The notes under the pieces are model-generated. The model worked only from the letters and a program-made list of their open reading frames with translations, was not told where the DNA came from and ran no database searches. Below, in pieces: positions 15,847 through 24,621 of a stretch of DNA of 64,000 nt. Both the position numbers and the translations under genes were made by a program. Source of the DNA: Actinoplanes solisilvae (GTDB taxonomy: Bacteria > Actinomycetota > Actinomycetes > Mycobacteriales > Micromonosporaceae); assembly GCF_003999975.1 (NCBI RefSeq), contig NZ_RJAC01000016.1:124001-188000 (forward strand), in the 5' to 3' direction. Numbering within the stretch: position 1 is the first letter of the stretch; every line of letters starts with the position of its first letter.

Positions 15847-16956
15847 TCAGGCGGCGGCGAACCGCAGGATGCGGTCGTCGCCGTCCTGCGGGTCGCCCCG
15901 GCCGTCGTGGTTCGACGTGGTCAGCCAGAGCGCGCCGTCCGGGGCGACCGCCACCGTACGCAACCGGCCGTAGTCACCCTCGAACTCCGCCTTCGGTTCG
16001 CCACCGCCGCTGAGCGGGACGGTCCAGAGACGCTCGCCGCGCAGGCCGGCGACGTAGAGCGTGTTGCCCGCGACCGCCGCGCCGGACGGCGAGGCCTCGT
16101 CGGTGTTCCACTGCACGATCGGGTCGACGTACTTCGCGTCGCCCTCCTGGCCCTCGACCTCGGGCCAGCCGTAGTTCCTGCCCGGCTCGATGACGTTGAC
16201 CTCGTCCCACGTGTTCTGGCCGAACTCGATGCCGTACATCTTCCTGTCCGGACCCCAGGCCAGCCCCTGCACGTTGCGGTGCCCCAGCGACCAGACCCGC
16301 GAGCCGCGCGGGTTGCCGGGAGCCGCCCGGCCGTCCGTGGTCAGCCGCAGAATCTTGCCGTTGAGGTCGTCGCGGTCCTGCGAGGCGCTGCCCTCACCGG
16401 CGTCGCCCGTGCCGGCGTACAGGAAACCGTCGGGGCCGAACGCGAGCCGGCCGCCGTTGTGAACGCCGGCCTTGTCGATGCCGTCGAGGATGACCCGCGG
16501 CTTGCCGCCCAGCGTGAAACGGATGATCCGGTTGTCGCCAGACGCGGTGTAGTAGGCGTAGACGTATTTGTTCGACTCGTAGCCGGGGTCGACCGCGATG
16601 CCGAGCAGACCGCCCTCGCCCTGGGCCGAGACGCCGTCGACGTGGTGGACGCGCTCCGGGTCGCCGCCGCCCGCCGGGATCCGCAGGATGTCGCCGCTGT
16701 CGCGCTCGCTGACCAGCGCCGAGCCGTCCGGCAGGAAAGCCAGGCCCCACGGGACCTCGAGGCCGCTGACGATGGTCTGCGGCTTGCTCAAGTCGGGTTT
16801 CCCGGGTGTCTTCGACGGCGACGGGGCCGCAGCCGACGAGGGCACGGGAAAGGTGGCCTCCGCCCGGGGCGTGGCGGCCTCGCCGTCGGAGCAGGCGGTG
16901 AGGAGGAAGGCGCCGGCCGTGGCGAGGACGAGACGGGCTCGTGCGGCGGGAGTCAT
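15847..16956 (-). CDS. Glucose/sorbosone dehydrogenase-family lipoprotein
   Basis: 369 residues. The lipoprotein signal ends LLTAC with Cys at about residue 22, then a Pro/Ser linker. The rest is a six-bladed beta-propeller of the PQQ-type sugar dehydrogenase family: VPWGLAFLPDGSALVSERDSGDILRI, HVDGVSAQGEGGLLGIAVDPGY, AGVHNGGRLAFGPDGFLYAGTGDAG and HRNVQGLAWGPDRKMYGIEFGQNTWDEVN. Known members oxidise aldoses outside the cell with PQQ or simply bind sugars; no PQQ genes are in the window. Monocistronic, divergent from the peptidase gene. Confidence 0.87.
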   Translation of the reverse strand: MTPAARARLVLATAGAFLLTACSDGEAATPRAEATFPVPSSAAAPSPSKTPGKPDLSKPQTIVSGLEVPWGLAFLPDGSALVSERDSGDILRIPAGGGDPERVHHVDGVSAQGEGGLLGIAVDPGYESNKYVYAYYTASGDNRIIRFTLGGKPRVILDGIDKAGVHNGGRLAFGPDGFLYAGTGDAGEGSASQDRDDLNGKILRLTTDGRAAPGNPRGSRVWSLGHRNVQGLAWGPDRKMYGIEFGQNTWDEVNVIEPGRNYGWPEVEGQEGDAKYVDPIVQWNTDEASPSGAAVAGNTLYVAGLRGERLWTVPLSGGGEPKAEFEGDYGRLRTVAVAPDGALWLTTSNHDGRGDPQDGDDRILRFAAA

Positions 16957-17030
16957 CGGTCAACCGTGCCACGGCCCGGCGAACTTCACCCGTTTCCCGG
17001 ACTGCTGATCCACACCCGTGACGAAGATGG

Positions 17031-18626
17031 GTGGTGCGAGCCGCAATCCTCACCCTACTGTTGCTGGCGTTCGGCGCTGCCACCCCCGCTCAGGCCCGGG
17101 CGGCCGCGATCACCTGGGCCACCTGTCCCGAGGACGGGCAGGTGCAGTGCGGCTCGATGAAGGTGCCGGCCGACTGGTCGAAGCCGGGCGGGCCGGCGAT
17201 CACCCTGACGATGGCCCGCCGCCCGGCCACCGACCGCGCCGCCCGCCTCGGTGTGCTGCTGGTCAACCCGGGCGGCCCCGGCGGCTCGGCGGTCGACTTC
17301 ACGCTCAACTCGACCTTCGGCGAACAGGTGCGTAAGCGGTTCGACATCGTCGGCGTGGACCCGCGCGGGGTCGGCCGCAGCAGCCCCGTGCTCTGCTCCC
17401 TCGACCTGATCGACGCCAAGCCGTCCTCGCTGATCGAGACCGAGCAGCAGTACGCCGCCACGATCGACCACAACCGCAAGCTGGCCGCCGACTGCGCGTC
17501 CCGCAGCGGCCCGGTGTTCGGCCACACCGGCACCGACAACGTCATCCGCGACTACGACGCCGTCCGATCCGCCCTGGGCGAGAACAAAATCAGCTTCTAC
17601 GGCGCCTCGTACGGGACCCTGATCGGCCTGGGCTATGCGCGCAGCCATCCCGACCGGTTGCGCGCCCTGGTGCTCGACAGCGTGATGGACCACAGCGCCG
17701 ACGTCGGCCGCTTCCTGACCGAGGAGACCGACGCCGCCCAGGACTCGTTCGCCGAGTTCATGAAGTGGTGCCGGCGCGACGCCCGCTGCATCCTCCGCGA
17801 CCAGGACATCCCTGAGTTGTGGGCGTCCGCGATCGCCAAGGCGCGCGCCGGCCGGCTCCCCAACCCCTACGACCCACCGAGCAAACTGACCGTGGGCGAT
17901 TTGCTGCTGGCCGCTTTCGCTGCCTTCTACGAACCCCAGTGGTACTCCTTCGCCTACTACCTGCGGGACGTGACCACGCCTCCCGCCTCGGCCGCCCCGA
18001 CCGCCCCCGTGCCCACGGCAGTGCCGACCGTCCCCGTGCCCACGGCAGTGCCGACCGTCCCCGTGCCCACCGCGCCGGCGACGGCTGTGCCCGCCAAGCA
18101 CGGGCCGGCCGCCCCTGTTCTTCCGACCCCGGCCGCCCGGACCGCCACCACCCCGGCCCCGCAGGTCGACCTGATCGACTACAGCTTCTCCTCGGTCATC
18201 TGCGCCGACTGGAACCTGTCGGTCACCGGCTTCCCCGACCTGCGCCGCGGTCTCGAGGCCCTGTCCGTCCGAGCCCCGCAGATGCTCGCCTCGCCCCTGG
18301 CCCTGAACGCCATCGCCGCCTGCGTAGGCCTGCCCACCCCGGCCACCAACCCGCAGCACCCGCCGGCCCCGATCCCCGGCCTCGGCCCGGTCCTGCTGGT
18401 CAACGCCCGTCACGACCCAGCCACCTCCTACGCCTGGGCCCGCAACGTCGCCACCCGGCTGGGCCCGGCCGCGAGCCTGCTCACCTACGACGGCTGGGGC
18501 CACGTCGCGTACGGCAAAAGCTCCTGCGTGTCCGGCCTGGTCGACAAGTACCTGCTGAACCCCGCCCCGCTCCCCGCGAACACCGCGTGCCCCGCCGTCG
18601 AACCGCAGCCCTTCGGCGTCGGCTGA
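17031..18626 (+). CDS. Secreted alpha/beta-hydrolase peptidase (tripeptidyl aminopeptidase type)
   Basis: 531 residues. The signal peptide ends TPAQARA. The fold shows LLVNPGGPGGSAVDF (oxyanion region), FDIVGVDPRGVGRSSP, the nucleophile elbow FYGASYGTLIG (Ser), and near the C-terminus VLLVNARHDPATSYAWA (Asp) and YDGWGHVAYG (His). This is the layout of Streptomyces SlpD/SlpE and Tap peptidases, which remove N-terminal tripeptides; the exact specificity is inferred. A Pro/Val/Thr-rich insertion of about 60 residues sits between core and cap and comes from a 27-bp DNA tandem repeat. Start GTG 17031; the next codon is also GTG. Confidence 0.85.
   Translation: MVRAAILTLLLLAFGAATPAQARAAAITWATCPEDGQVQCGSMKVPADWSKPGGPAITLTMARRPATDRAARLGVLLVNPGGPGGSAVDFTLNSTFGEQVRKRFDIVGVDPRGVGRSSPVLCSLDLIDAKPSSLIETEQQYAATIDHNRKLAADCASRSGPVFGHTGTDNVIRDYDAVRSALGENKISFYGASYGTLIGLGYARSHPDRLRALVLDSVMDHSADVGRFLTEETDAAQDSFAEFMKWCRRDARCILRDQDIPELWASAIAKARAGRLPNPYDPPSKLTVGDLLLAAFAAFYEPQWYSFAYYLRDVTTPPASAAPTAPVPTAVPTVPVPTAVPTVPVPTAPATAVPAKHGPAAPVLPTPAARTATTPAPQVDLIDYSFSSVICADWNLSVTGFPDLRRGLEALSVRAPQMLASPLALNAIAACVGLPTPATNPQHPPAPIPGLGPVLLVNARHDPATSYAWARNVATRLGPAASLLTYDGWGHVAYGKSSCVSGLVDKYLLNPAPLPANTACPAVEPQPFGVG
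18009..18068 (+). repeat. 27-bp tandem repeat inside the peptidase gene
   Basis: Two complete units (18009-18035, 18036-18062) and a partial third encode VPTAVPTVP repeats. The surrounding segment is a low-complexity linker with no counterpart in the peptidase core. Confidence 0.8.
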
Positions 18627-18704
18627 AACCAGCCGATCGGAACATCGAACAGACATCGCCTCGCTCCGCGCGAGCACTCGCCACCGCAGCCGGCCGCACG
18701 GCGC

Positions 18705-18824
18705 GGGACCACGACGGAGCCCCGCCTGGGAAGCGTGCGCGACCACCTGACCACCGTGGCAGGCCGGGCCGAGGCGAGACCACGACGCCGGCCGGCCCGG
18801 GAAGCCGCGCGATCACCCGGGTCG
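18705..18824 (+). repeat. Dispersed intergenic repeat, family 1, two copies
   Basis: Two copies offset by 71 bp (ACCACGACG at 18708 and 18779) each continue to GGGAAGC, a short spacer and CGCGA-CACC. The second copy (18778-18819) matches the copy at 5247-5289 at about 34 of 41 positions. The stretch 18627-18857 otherwise shows nothing gene-like. Confidence 0.55.
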
Positions 18825-18857
18825 GGTCTTGCTCCGGTAGCGAGGACTGGGGGTATC

Positions 18858-18882
18858 GTTAGCCTGGCTAACTAGATCGTTA
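18858..18882 (+). promoter_or_regulatory. Palindromic operator before the ABC exporter genes
   Basis: GTTAGCC-T-GGCTAAC (18858-18872) is a perfect 7-bp palindrome with one central base. It overlaps a second, TAAC-6-GTTA (18869-18882). Both lie 16-40 bp before the TTG start of the exporter, over a possible promoter (TTGCTC 18829-18834, TATCGT 18854-18859). The layout suits a TetR or MarR repressor encoded elsewhere. Confidence 0.55.
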
Positions 18883-18898
18883 CCTGTGGGAGGCGCTT

Positions 18899-20692
18899 TT
18901 GAGTCGCCGGGCACCTCGGGCCGCAGTTGATCCGGATGTTCGCAAGGGGTGGTTGCGGCGGGCGCTGCCACTGGTCAAGGCGCATCGTGTTCTGCTGATC
19001 ACGTCGCTCACGCTGTCGTTCGCGGGGCTGATCGTGCAGGTGCAGATCCCCAATCTCGTACGCCTCGGCATCGACGACGCGATCGTGGAGAAGACCGCGG
19101 ATCTCGGCACCTACGTGTGGTGGATCGTCGGGCTCGCTCTGCTGCAGGGTCTGATCAACTTTCTGGCCCGGCTCTACCTGCTGCGTACGGCGTACGAGCT
19201 CGAGTACGACCTGCGCAACATCGTCTACACCCACCTCGTACGCATGCCGTTCGGGTTCTACGACCGCGTGCAGACCGGCGAGCTCATGTCGCGTTCCGGC
19301 TCGGACATCAGGGCCGTGCAGATGTATTTGTCGTTCGGGCCGTCGATCCTGGTGCAATGCCTGATCGCCGTGGTCGCGTTCGGGCTGATGCTGTCGATCA
19401 ACGTGCCGCTCGCGATCGTCGCGATGGCCACCATGCCGGTCATCGGGCTGCTCGGGGTCAGCATGCGCAAGGCGATCTTCCCGGTGTCGTGGATGATCCA
19501 GGCCCGCCTGGCCGGGCTCGCGACCGTGGTCGACGAGAACATTCAGGGCGTACGCATCGTGAAAGCCTTCGCCGCCGAGGGGCGCCAGCTGCGGTCGCTG
19601 GCCGAGAGCGCCGACCGCATCCGCTGGGCCTACCGGCAGGACGCGCGGATCCGCAGCCGCTGGAACCCGCTGCTCGACAACCTGCCCCGCCTCGGGCTCG
19701 CGCTGGTGCTGCTGGTCGGCGGCATCATGGTGATCGACGGGCACACCACCGTCGGTACGATCGTCGCCTTCAACTCGTACGTGCTGATGCTCCAGCCGCC
19801 GTTCCGCATGCTCGGCATGATGATCATGTTGGGGCAGCGGGCGTCGGCGTCGGCGCGGCGCATCTACGAGATCCTCGATACGCCGAGCGAGGTCGTCGAC
19901 GGCCCTGATCCGCTGGTCGTGCCGCTGCGCGGAGATGTCGCGTTCGAAGACGTCCGGTTCGCGTACCCGAATGGGACTGTGGCCTTGGACGGGCTGAACC
20001 TGCGCATCCGGCCGGGGGAGACGGTGGCCGTGGTCGGCGGCACGGGGTCGGGCAAGTCGACGCTCGGGCGGCTGGTCGCGCGGTTCTACGACGTCACCGA
20101 CGGCCGCGTGACCATCGACGGGCACGACGTGCGGGCGCTGAAACTGGCGTCGCTGCGCGAGCAGGTGGGCATCGTGCCCGACGAGCCGTTCCTGTTCTCG
20201 CTGTCCATTCACGACAACATCGCGTACGGGAGACCGGACGCGACCCGCGCCGAAGCGGTCGACGCCGCCGTGGCCGCCGGGGCCGACGAGTTCATCCGCG
20301 AACTGCCCGACGGATACGACACGGTGGTGGGGGAGCGCGGCTACACGCTCAGCGGCGGGCAGCGGCAGCGGGTCGCGATCGCCCGGGCGCTGCTGGTCAA
20401 CCCGCCGGTGCTGGTGCTCGACGACGCGACCAGCGCCATCGACGTCACGGTCGAGCAGGCCATCCACACTTCGCTGCGCGAGCGGATGCGCGGGCGTACG
20501 ACCCTGATCGTCGCTCATCGGCTCTCCACGATCGGGCTGGCCGACCGGGTGGTCCTGATGGAGTCCGGCCGGGTGATCGCCGACGGCACCCACGCGTCGC
20601 TGCTGGCGGCCGAGCCCCGCTACGCGGAAGTGCTGGCCGCGACGATCCCCGAGCCACGGCGCGCCCCCGACTCCTTGGAGCGCACCCGATGA
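18899..20692 (+). CDS. ABC exporter half-transporter with degenerate catalytic site
   Basis: 597 residues: type IV exporter transmembrane domain (about 30-320, six helices) and nucleotide-binding domain (about 345-580). Motifs: Walker A VGGTGSGKST, Q-loop region, signature LSGGQRQRVAIARALL, Walker B VLVLDDATSAID and H-loop VAHRLST. Walker B ends DD instead of DE, so the catalytic Glu is replaced by Asp. That is typical of the degenerate half of heterodimeric exporters. TTG start with GGGAGG 6 nt upstream. It overlaps the partner gene by 4 bp (ATGA). The substrate could be a drug, lipid or peptide and cannot be told from sequence. Confidence 0.9.
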   Translation: MSRRAPRAAVDPDVRKGWLRRALPLVKAHRVLLITSLTLSFAGLIVQVQIPNLVRLGIDDAIVEKTADLGTYVWWIVGLALLQGLINFLARLYLLRTAYELEYDLRNIVYTHLVRMPFGFYDRVQTGELMSRSGSDIRAVQMYLSFGPSILVQCLIAVVAFGLMLSINVPLAIVAMATMPVIGLLGVSMRKAIFPVSWMIQARLAGLATVVDENIQGVRIVKAFAAEGRQLRSLAESADRIRWAYRQDARIRSRWNPLLDNLPRLGLALVLLVGGIMVIDGHTTVGTIVAFNSYVLMLQPPFRMLGMMIMLGQRASASARRIYEILDTPSEVVDGPDPLVVPLRGDVAFEDVRFAYPNGTVALDGLNLRIRPGETVAVVGGTGSGKSTLGRLVARFYDVTDGRVTIDGHDVRALKLASLREQVGIVPDEPFLFSLSIHDNIAYGRPDATRAEAVDAAVAAGADEFIRELPDGYDTVVGERGYTLSGGQRQRVAIARALLVNPPVLVLDDATSAIDVTVEQAIHTSLRERMRGRTTLIVAHRLSTIGLADRVVLMESGRVIADGTHASLLAAEPRYAEVLAATIPEPRRAPDSLERTR

Positions 20693-22608
20693 GCATGTTC
20701 GGCGGCGGCTTCGGCGGCCTCAACGTGGGCGGCCGCCCTTCGATGGGGGCCGCCGGCCGCAAAGGCAACGGGCTGCCCTTCAGCGGCATCCCCGACGATC
20801 TGCGCGAAGGGGTCGCCAAGCTCGAATCGCGCGAACCCGACCACGGCGACCCGGGTGTGGCGTTCGACCCGGTGCGCGACGACGGCGCTCGCATCTCGCT
20901 CAGCCGGCTGCTGGTCGGGCGGCCAGGTTTGCTGCTGGCGGCGTCGCTCGCGATTCTCGTCGAGACGTTGCTGCTGCAGGCCGGGCCTCTCCTCGTACAG
21001 ATAGGCATCGACCACGGCATCGCGGACAGGAACCTGCGCGTGCTGATCGTCGCGACGGTCTGCTTCGTCGCCGCTGTGCTGCTCACCGGGCTGGCCACCG
21101 CCGTACGCATGCGCAAGAGCGGCCTGCTCGCCGCGGCCGCCACCCGTGACCTGCGCATCCGCATCTTCGCGCACCTGCAACGGATGTCGCTCGACTACTA
21201 CACCCGCGAGAAGGCCGGCGTCACCATGACCCGGATGACCTCGGACGTCGAGTCGTTGCAGAGCCTGCTGCAGGACGGTTTCGCCCAGTTCCTCATCCAG
21301 GCAATGACGATGGTCGTCGTCACCGGGGTGCTGTTCCACTACAACGCGGGCCTCGCGTTGATCACGCTCGCGCTGGTCGTGCCGCCGCTGACGATCGCGT
21401 CGCTGTGGTTCCGGCACGCCGCCGACCACGGCTACAACCGTCAGCGCGACGCCATCGCCGCCATGTTCGCCGACCTGGCCGAGAGCCTCAACGGCGTACG
21501 CGTCGTGACCGCCCACAACCGGCAGGACCGCAACGTCGTCGCCCACCGCGAGGTCGTCGGCAGCTACCGCGACGCGAACGACTGGACCGGCCGGATCAAC
21601 GCCCTCTACGGCCCGGGCACGTCGGTGATCGGCCTGATCGCGATGGCCGTGCTGCTGCTGATCGGCGGCCGGATGGTGCTGCGCGGGGCGCTGACGATCG
21701 GCGAGCTGACCGCGTTCGTGCTCTACATCAACGCGCTCTTCCAGCCCGTGCAGCAGCTCGTCCAGCTCTACACGCAGTACCAGCAGGGTAAGGCCGCGAT
21801 CGGGAAGATCCGCGGGCTGCTCGCCGTGGTGCCGGCCGTGTCGGAGCGGCCCGGCGCGGTGACGCTCCCACCCGTACGGGGAAAAGTTGTATTCGATGAT
21901 GTGACGTTCGGTTATCTACCGGATCGGCCGGTGCTGGAACGGGTCTCGCTGCACATCTCACCGGGGGAGACGGTCGCGTGCGTCGGGCCGACCGGGGCGG
22001 GGAAGTCGACGCTGGCCAAGCTCGTGACCCGGTTCTATGACCCGTCGTCGGGGGTGGTGGCGATCGACGGGTACGACCTGAGGGACATGACTCTGGAATC
22101 GCTGCGCAGGCAGATCGGGGTCGTGCCGCAGGAGCCGTTCCTGTTCGCGGGCACGCTGCGGGACAACATCGCGTTCGCGCGGCCGGCAGCCTCGGACGAA
22201 GAAGTGTGGGCGGCGGTGGACGCGGTAGGGCTGCGGGAGCTCGTGGAGAGGTCGCCGGAAGGGCTGGAGACGCCGCTGCACGAGAGGGGGCAGTCGGTGT
22301 CGTCGGGGGAGAGGCAACTGCTGGCGCTGGCTCGGGCGTTTCTGGCGGAGCCTCGGGTTGTGGTGCTCGATGAGGCTACGTCGAGTCTTGATCTGCGGTC
22401 GGAGCTGCGGGTGGAGGCGGCGCTGGACAGGCTGCTGGAGGGTAGGACGGCGATTCTGGTGGCGCACCGGTTGTCTACGGCCATGCGCGCGGACCGGATC
22501 ATCGTGGTGGACGAGCATCGGATCGTGGAGAGCGGGACGCATGCGGAGCTGGTGGCGGCGGGTGGCTCGTACGCGCAGATGTTCGCGACTTGGGCGGCGC
22601 ATTCCTGA
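20689..22608 (+). CDS. ABC exporter half-transporter, partner subunit
   Basis: 639 residues. An N-terminal Gly-rich cytoplasmic segment of about 70 residues precedes six membrane helices and the ATPase domain. Walker A is VGPTGAGKSTLAK, the signature is VSSGERQLLALARAF (SSGE rather than SGGQ), Walker B is VVVLDEATSSLD with the canonical Glu, and the H-loop is VAHRLST. Paired with the upstream subunit this gives one degenerate site (Asp from the first subunit, variant signature from this one) and one canonical site. This is the usual asymmetry of TM287/288- or BmrCD-like exporters. Codons in the last third (from about 22200) are less GC-biased at the third position than elsewhere. Confidence 0.9.
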   Translation: MSMFGGGFGGLNVGGRPSMGAAGRKGNGLPFSGIPDDLREGVAKLESREPDHGDPGVAFDPVRDDGARISLSRLLVGRPGLLLAASLAILVETLLLQAGPLLVQIGIDHGIADRNLRVLIVATVCFVAAVLLTGLATAVRMRKSGLLAAAATRDLRIRIFAHLQRMSLDYYTREKAGVTMTRMTSDVESLQSLLQDGFAQFLIQAMTMVVVTGVLFHYNAGLALITLALVVPPLTIASLWFRHAADHGYNRQRDAIAAMFADLAESLNGVRVVTAHNRQDRNVVAHREVVGSYRDANDWTGRINALYGPGTSVIGLIAMAVLLLIGGRMVLRGALTIGELTAFVLYINALFQPVQQLVQLYTQYQQGKAAIGKIRGLLAVVPAVSERPGAVTLPPVRGKVVFDDVTFGYLPDRPVLERVSLHISPGETVACVGPTGAGKSTLAKLVTRFYDPSSGVVAIDGYDLRDMTLESLRRQIGVVPQEPFLFAGTLRDNIAFARPAASDEEVWAAVDAVGLRELVERSPEGLETPLHERGQSVSSGERQLLALARAFLAEPRVVVLDEATSSLDLRSELRVEAALDRLLEGRTAILVAHRLSTAMRADRIIVVDEHRIVESGTHAELVAAGGSYAQMFATWAAHS

Positions 22609-22641
22609 CTGATCTGGTAGGCAGATATAGACCAAAGGCTC

Positions 22642-22650
22642 TGTGGATAA
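22642..22650 (-). other. Single DnaA-box-like nonamer
   Basis: TGTGGATAA, the complement of TTATCCACA, lies between the ABC exporter and gamma-glutamyltransferase genes. It is a perfect match to the classical DnaA box. A lone copy may be chance. Confidence 0.35.
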
Positions 22651-22769
22651 CCCGCCCCGAACCCTCGGCCCGGCGTAAGGTCAGCCCATCTCCCCGGGTG
22701 GGTGGGGGCTAGGGATGGCGCGCAAACTCCGCACCAGCCAAAAACCTGTCCGTCTACTACGGAGGATCG

Positions 22770-24581
22770 ATGCGGATTCTGCCGGTCTTGGGTGTGTTGT
22801 CCCTATCCGCGGCGCTGTTGGTGGCGCCCTCGCCGGCCTCGGCCGCCGGCCCCTCTACGGCGAGCCACAGCGGCCCGGCACCGGCCCTCGGCCCCACCGC
22901 CACCGGCTACGGCGGCGCCGTCTCGACCGTCGACGCGACCGCCACCGCCGTCGGCCTCGACGTTCTCCGCCACGGCGGCAACGCCGTGGACGCCGCAGTA
23001 GCCGCCGCGGCCACCCTCGGCGTTACCGAACCCTTCTCAGCCGGCATCGGCGGCGGCGGTTTCTTCGTCTACTACGACGCCCGCAAGCGCACCGTCTCCA
23101 CCATCGACGGCCGCGAGACCGGCCCGGCCACGATGCGCGAGACCCATTTCATCGACCCGGCCGACAACCTGCCGTACGACTTCCCCGAAGCCCGCGTCTC
23201 CGGCCTTTCGGTCGGCGCGCCCGGCACCCTCGCCACCTGGGAAGCCGCCACTCGCAAGTGGGGCACGAAATCCCTGTCGGCCCTGCTTCAACCGGCCGCC
23301 CGGGTGGCCGATCGCGGCTTCCCCGTCGACGCCACGTTCCGCCAGCAGGTCGCCGACAACGCGGCCGCCTTCGGCCAGTTCGACTCGACCAAAGCCCTCT
23401 ACCTGCCCGGTGGCGCCCCGCCCGCCGTCGGCTCGACGCAGCGCAACCCCGACCTCGCCGACACATACCGCCTGATCGCCCGCCAGGGCACCGACGTGCT
23501 CTACCGCGGCGCCGTGGCCCGCGACATCGTGCGGACCGTGCAGAACCCGCCCGTCTCGGCGAACCCGGTCGGCACGTGGACCTACCCGATCCGCCCCGGC
23601 ACCCTGACGCTGAACGACCTGGCCCGTTACGATCTCCGCTTCCCCGCCCCCACGAAGTCGAAGTTCCGTGACCTCACCGTCTATGGCATGTCGACCCCGT
23701 CGAGCGGCGGCGTCGCCGTGAGCGAAGCGTTGAACATCATCGAAACAGCGCGCATCAAGGACACCACCCAGGCGCTGCACTACTACCTCGAGGCGTCCGC
23801 GCTCTCCTTCGCCGACCGCAATCGCCACGTGGGGGCGTACACGTCTCAGAAGGTCTTGGATCGTCTCGTCTCGGACAGGTGGGCCGGCCAGCGCGCCTGC
23901 CAGATCTCGCCCGCGAAGGCGCTGACCAAGCCTGTCCCGCCCGGCGACCTCAACGCCACCGGATGCACGCCGGCCACCGTCGGCGGCCCGGCCGAGCAGG
24001 GCATGAGCACGACCAACCTGACCGTCGCCGACCGCTGGGGCAACGTCGTCGAATACACGTTCACGATCGAGCAGACCGGCGGCAACGCGATGGTCGTGCC
24101 CGGCCGCGGCTTCCTGCTCAACAACGAGCTGACCGACTTCAACTTCGTCAACACGCAGGCCCCGGCGGCCGACCCGAACCTGCCCGGCCCCGGCAAGCGC
24201 CCGCGCAGCTCGATGTCCCCGACGATCGTGCTCAAGGACGGCAAGCCGTTCCTGGCCCTCGGCTCGCCCGGCGGCGCCACGATCATCACCACCGTCCTGC
24301 AGATCCTGCTCAACCGTGTGGTGCTCGACAAGTCACTGCCCGAGTCGATGGCCGCCCCGCGGGCCTCCCAGCGCAACACCGCGGGCATCCAGTCAGAGCC
24401 TTCCTTCCGTACGACCTATGGCCCCGCTCTGACCGCGCTCGGCCACACGTTCGCCGCCGACGTGCCCGAACTCGGCGCGGCCACGGCGATCGAGTTCACC
24501 CGCGGCGGCGGCTTCATCGCCTCGGCCGAACCGGTCCGTCGTGGCGGCGGAGCGGCCGGAGTCGTGCACCCCACTCGCTGA
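22770..24581 (+). CDS. ggt: Gamma-glutamyltransferase
   Basis: 603 residues, Ntn-hydrolase. Signal peptide about 1-26. Large-subunit landmarks: LRHGGNAVDAAVAAAATLGVTEPFSAGIGGGGFFVYYDA, DGRETGPATM and TPSSGGVAVSEALNIIE. Autoprocessing would occur before Thr414 in GMSTTNLTVAD, releasing the small subunit with Thr as nucleophile; ALGSPGGATIITTVLQ and the RSSMSPTI segment complete the site. The enzyme transfers or hydrolyses the gamma-glutamyl group of glutathione-type or other gamma-glutamyl compounds outside the membrane. GGAGG lies 6 nt before the ATG. It stands alone. Confidence 0.93.
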   Translation: MRILPVLGVLSLSAALLVAPSPASAAGPSTASHSGPAPALGPTATGYGGAVSTVDATATAVGLDVLRHGGNAVDAAVAAAATLGVTEPFSAGIGGGGFFVYYDARKRTVSTIDGRETGPATMRETHFIDPADNLPYDFPEARVSGLSVGAPGTLATWEAATRKWGTKSLSALLQPAARVADRGFPVDATFRQQVADNAAAFGQFDSTKALYLPGGAPPAVGSTQRNPDLADTYRLIARQGTDVLYRGAVARDIVRTVQNPPVSANPVGTWTYPIRPGTLTLNDLARYDLRFPAPTKSKFRDLTVYGMSTPSSGGVAVSEALNIIETARIKDTTQALHYYLEASALSFADRNRHVGAYTSQKVLDRLVSDRWAGQRACQISPAKALTKPVPPGDLNATGCTPATVGGPAEQGMSTTNLTVADRWGNVVEYTFTIEQTGGNAMVVPGRGFLLNNELTDFNFVNTQAPAADPNLPGPGKRPRSSMSPTIVLKDGKPFLALGSPGGATIITTVLQILLNRVVLDKSLPESMAAPRASQRNTAGIQSEPSFRTTYGPALTALGHTFAADVPELGAATAIEFTRGGGFIASAEPVRRGGGAAGVVHPTR

Positions 24582-24621
24582 TCGTGCGGATCACGCCCGG
24601 GGTCATGAGTAGGCTCCGGGC

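Noticed and set aside
22770-22900. Possible riboswitch upstream of gamma-glutamyltransferase or other genes
   Set aside because: No recognisable conserved core of c-di-AMP, cobalamin, TPP, glycine or SAM riboswitches was seen in any leader.
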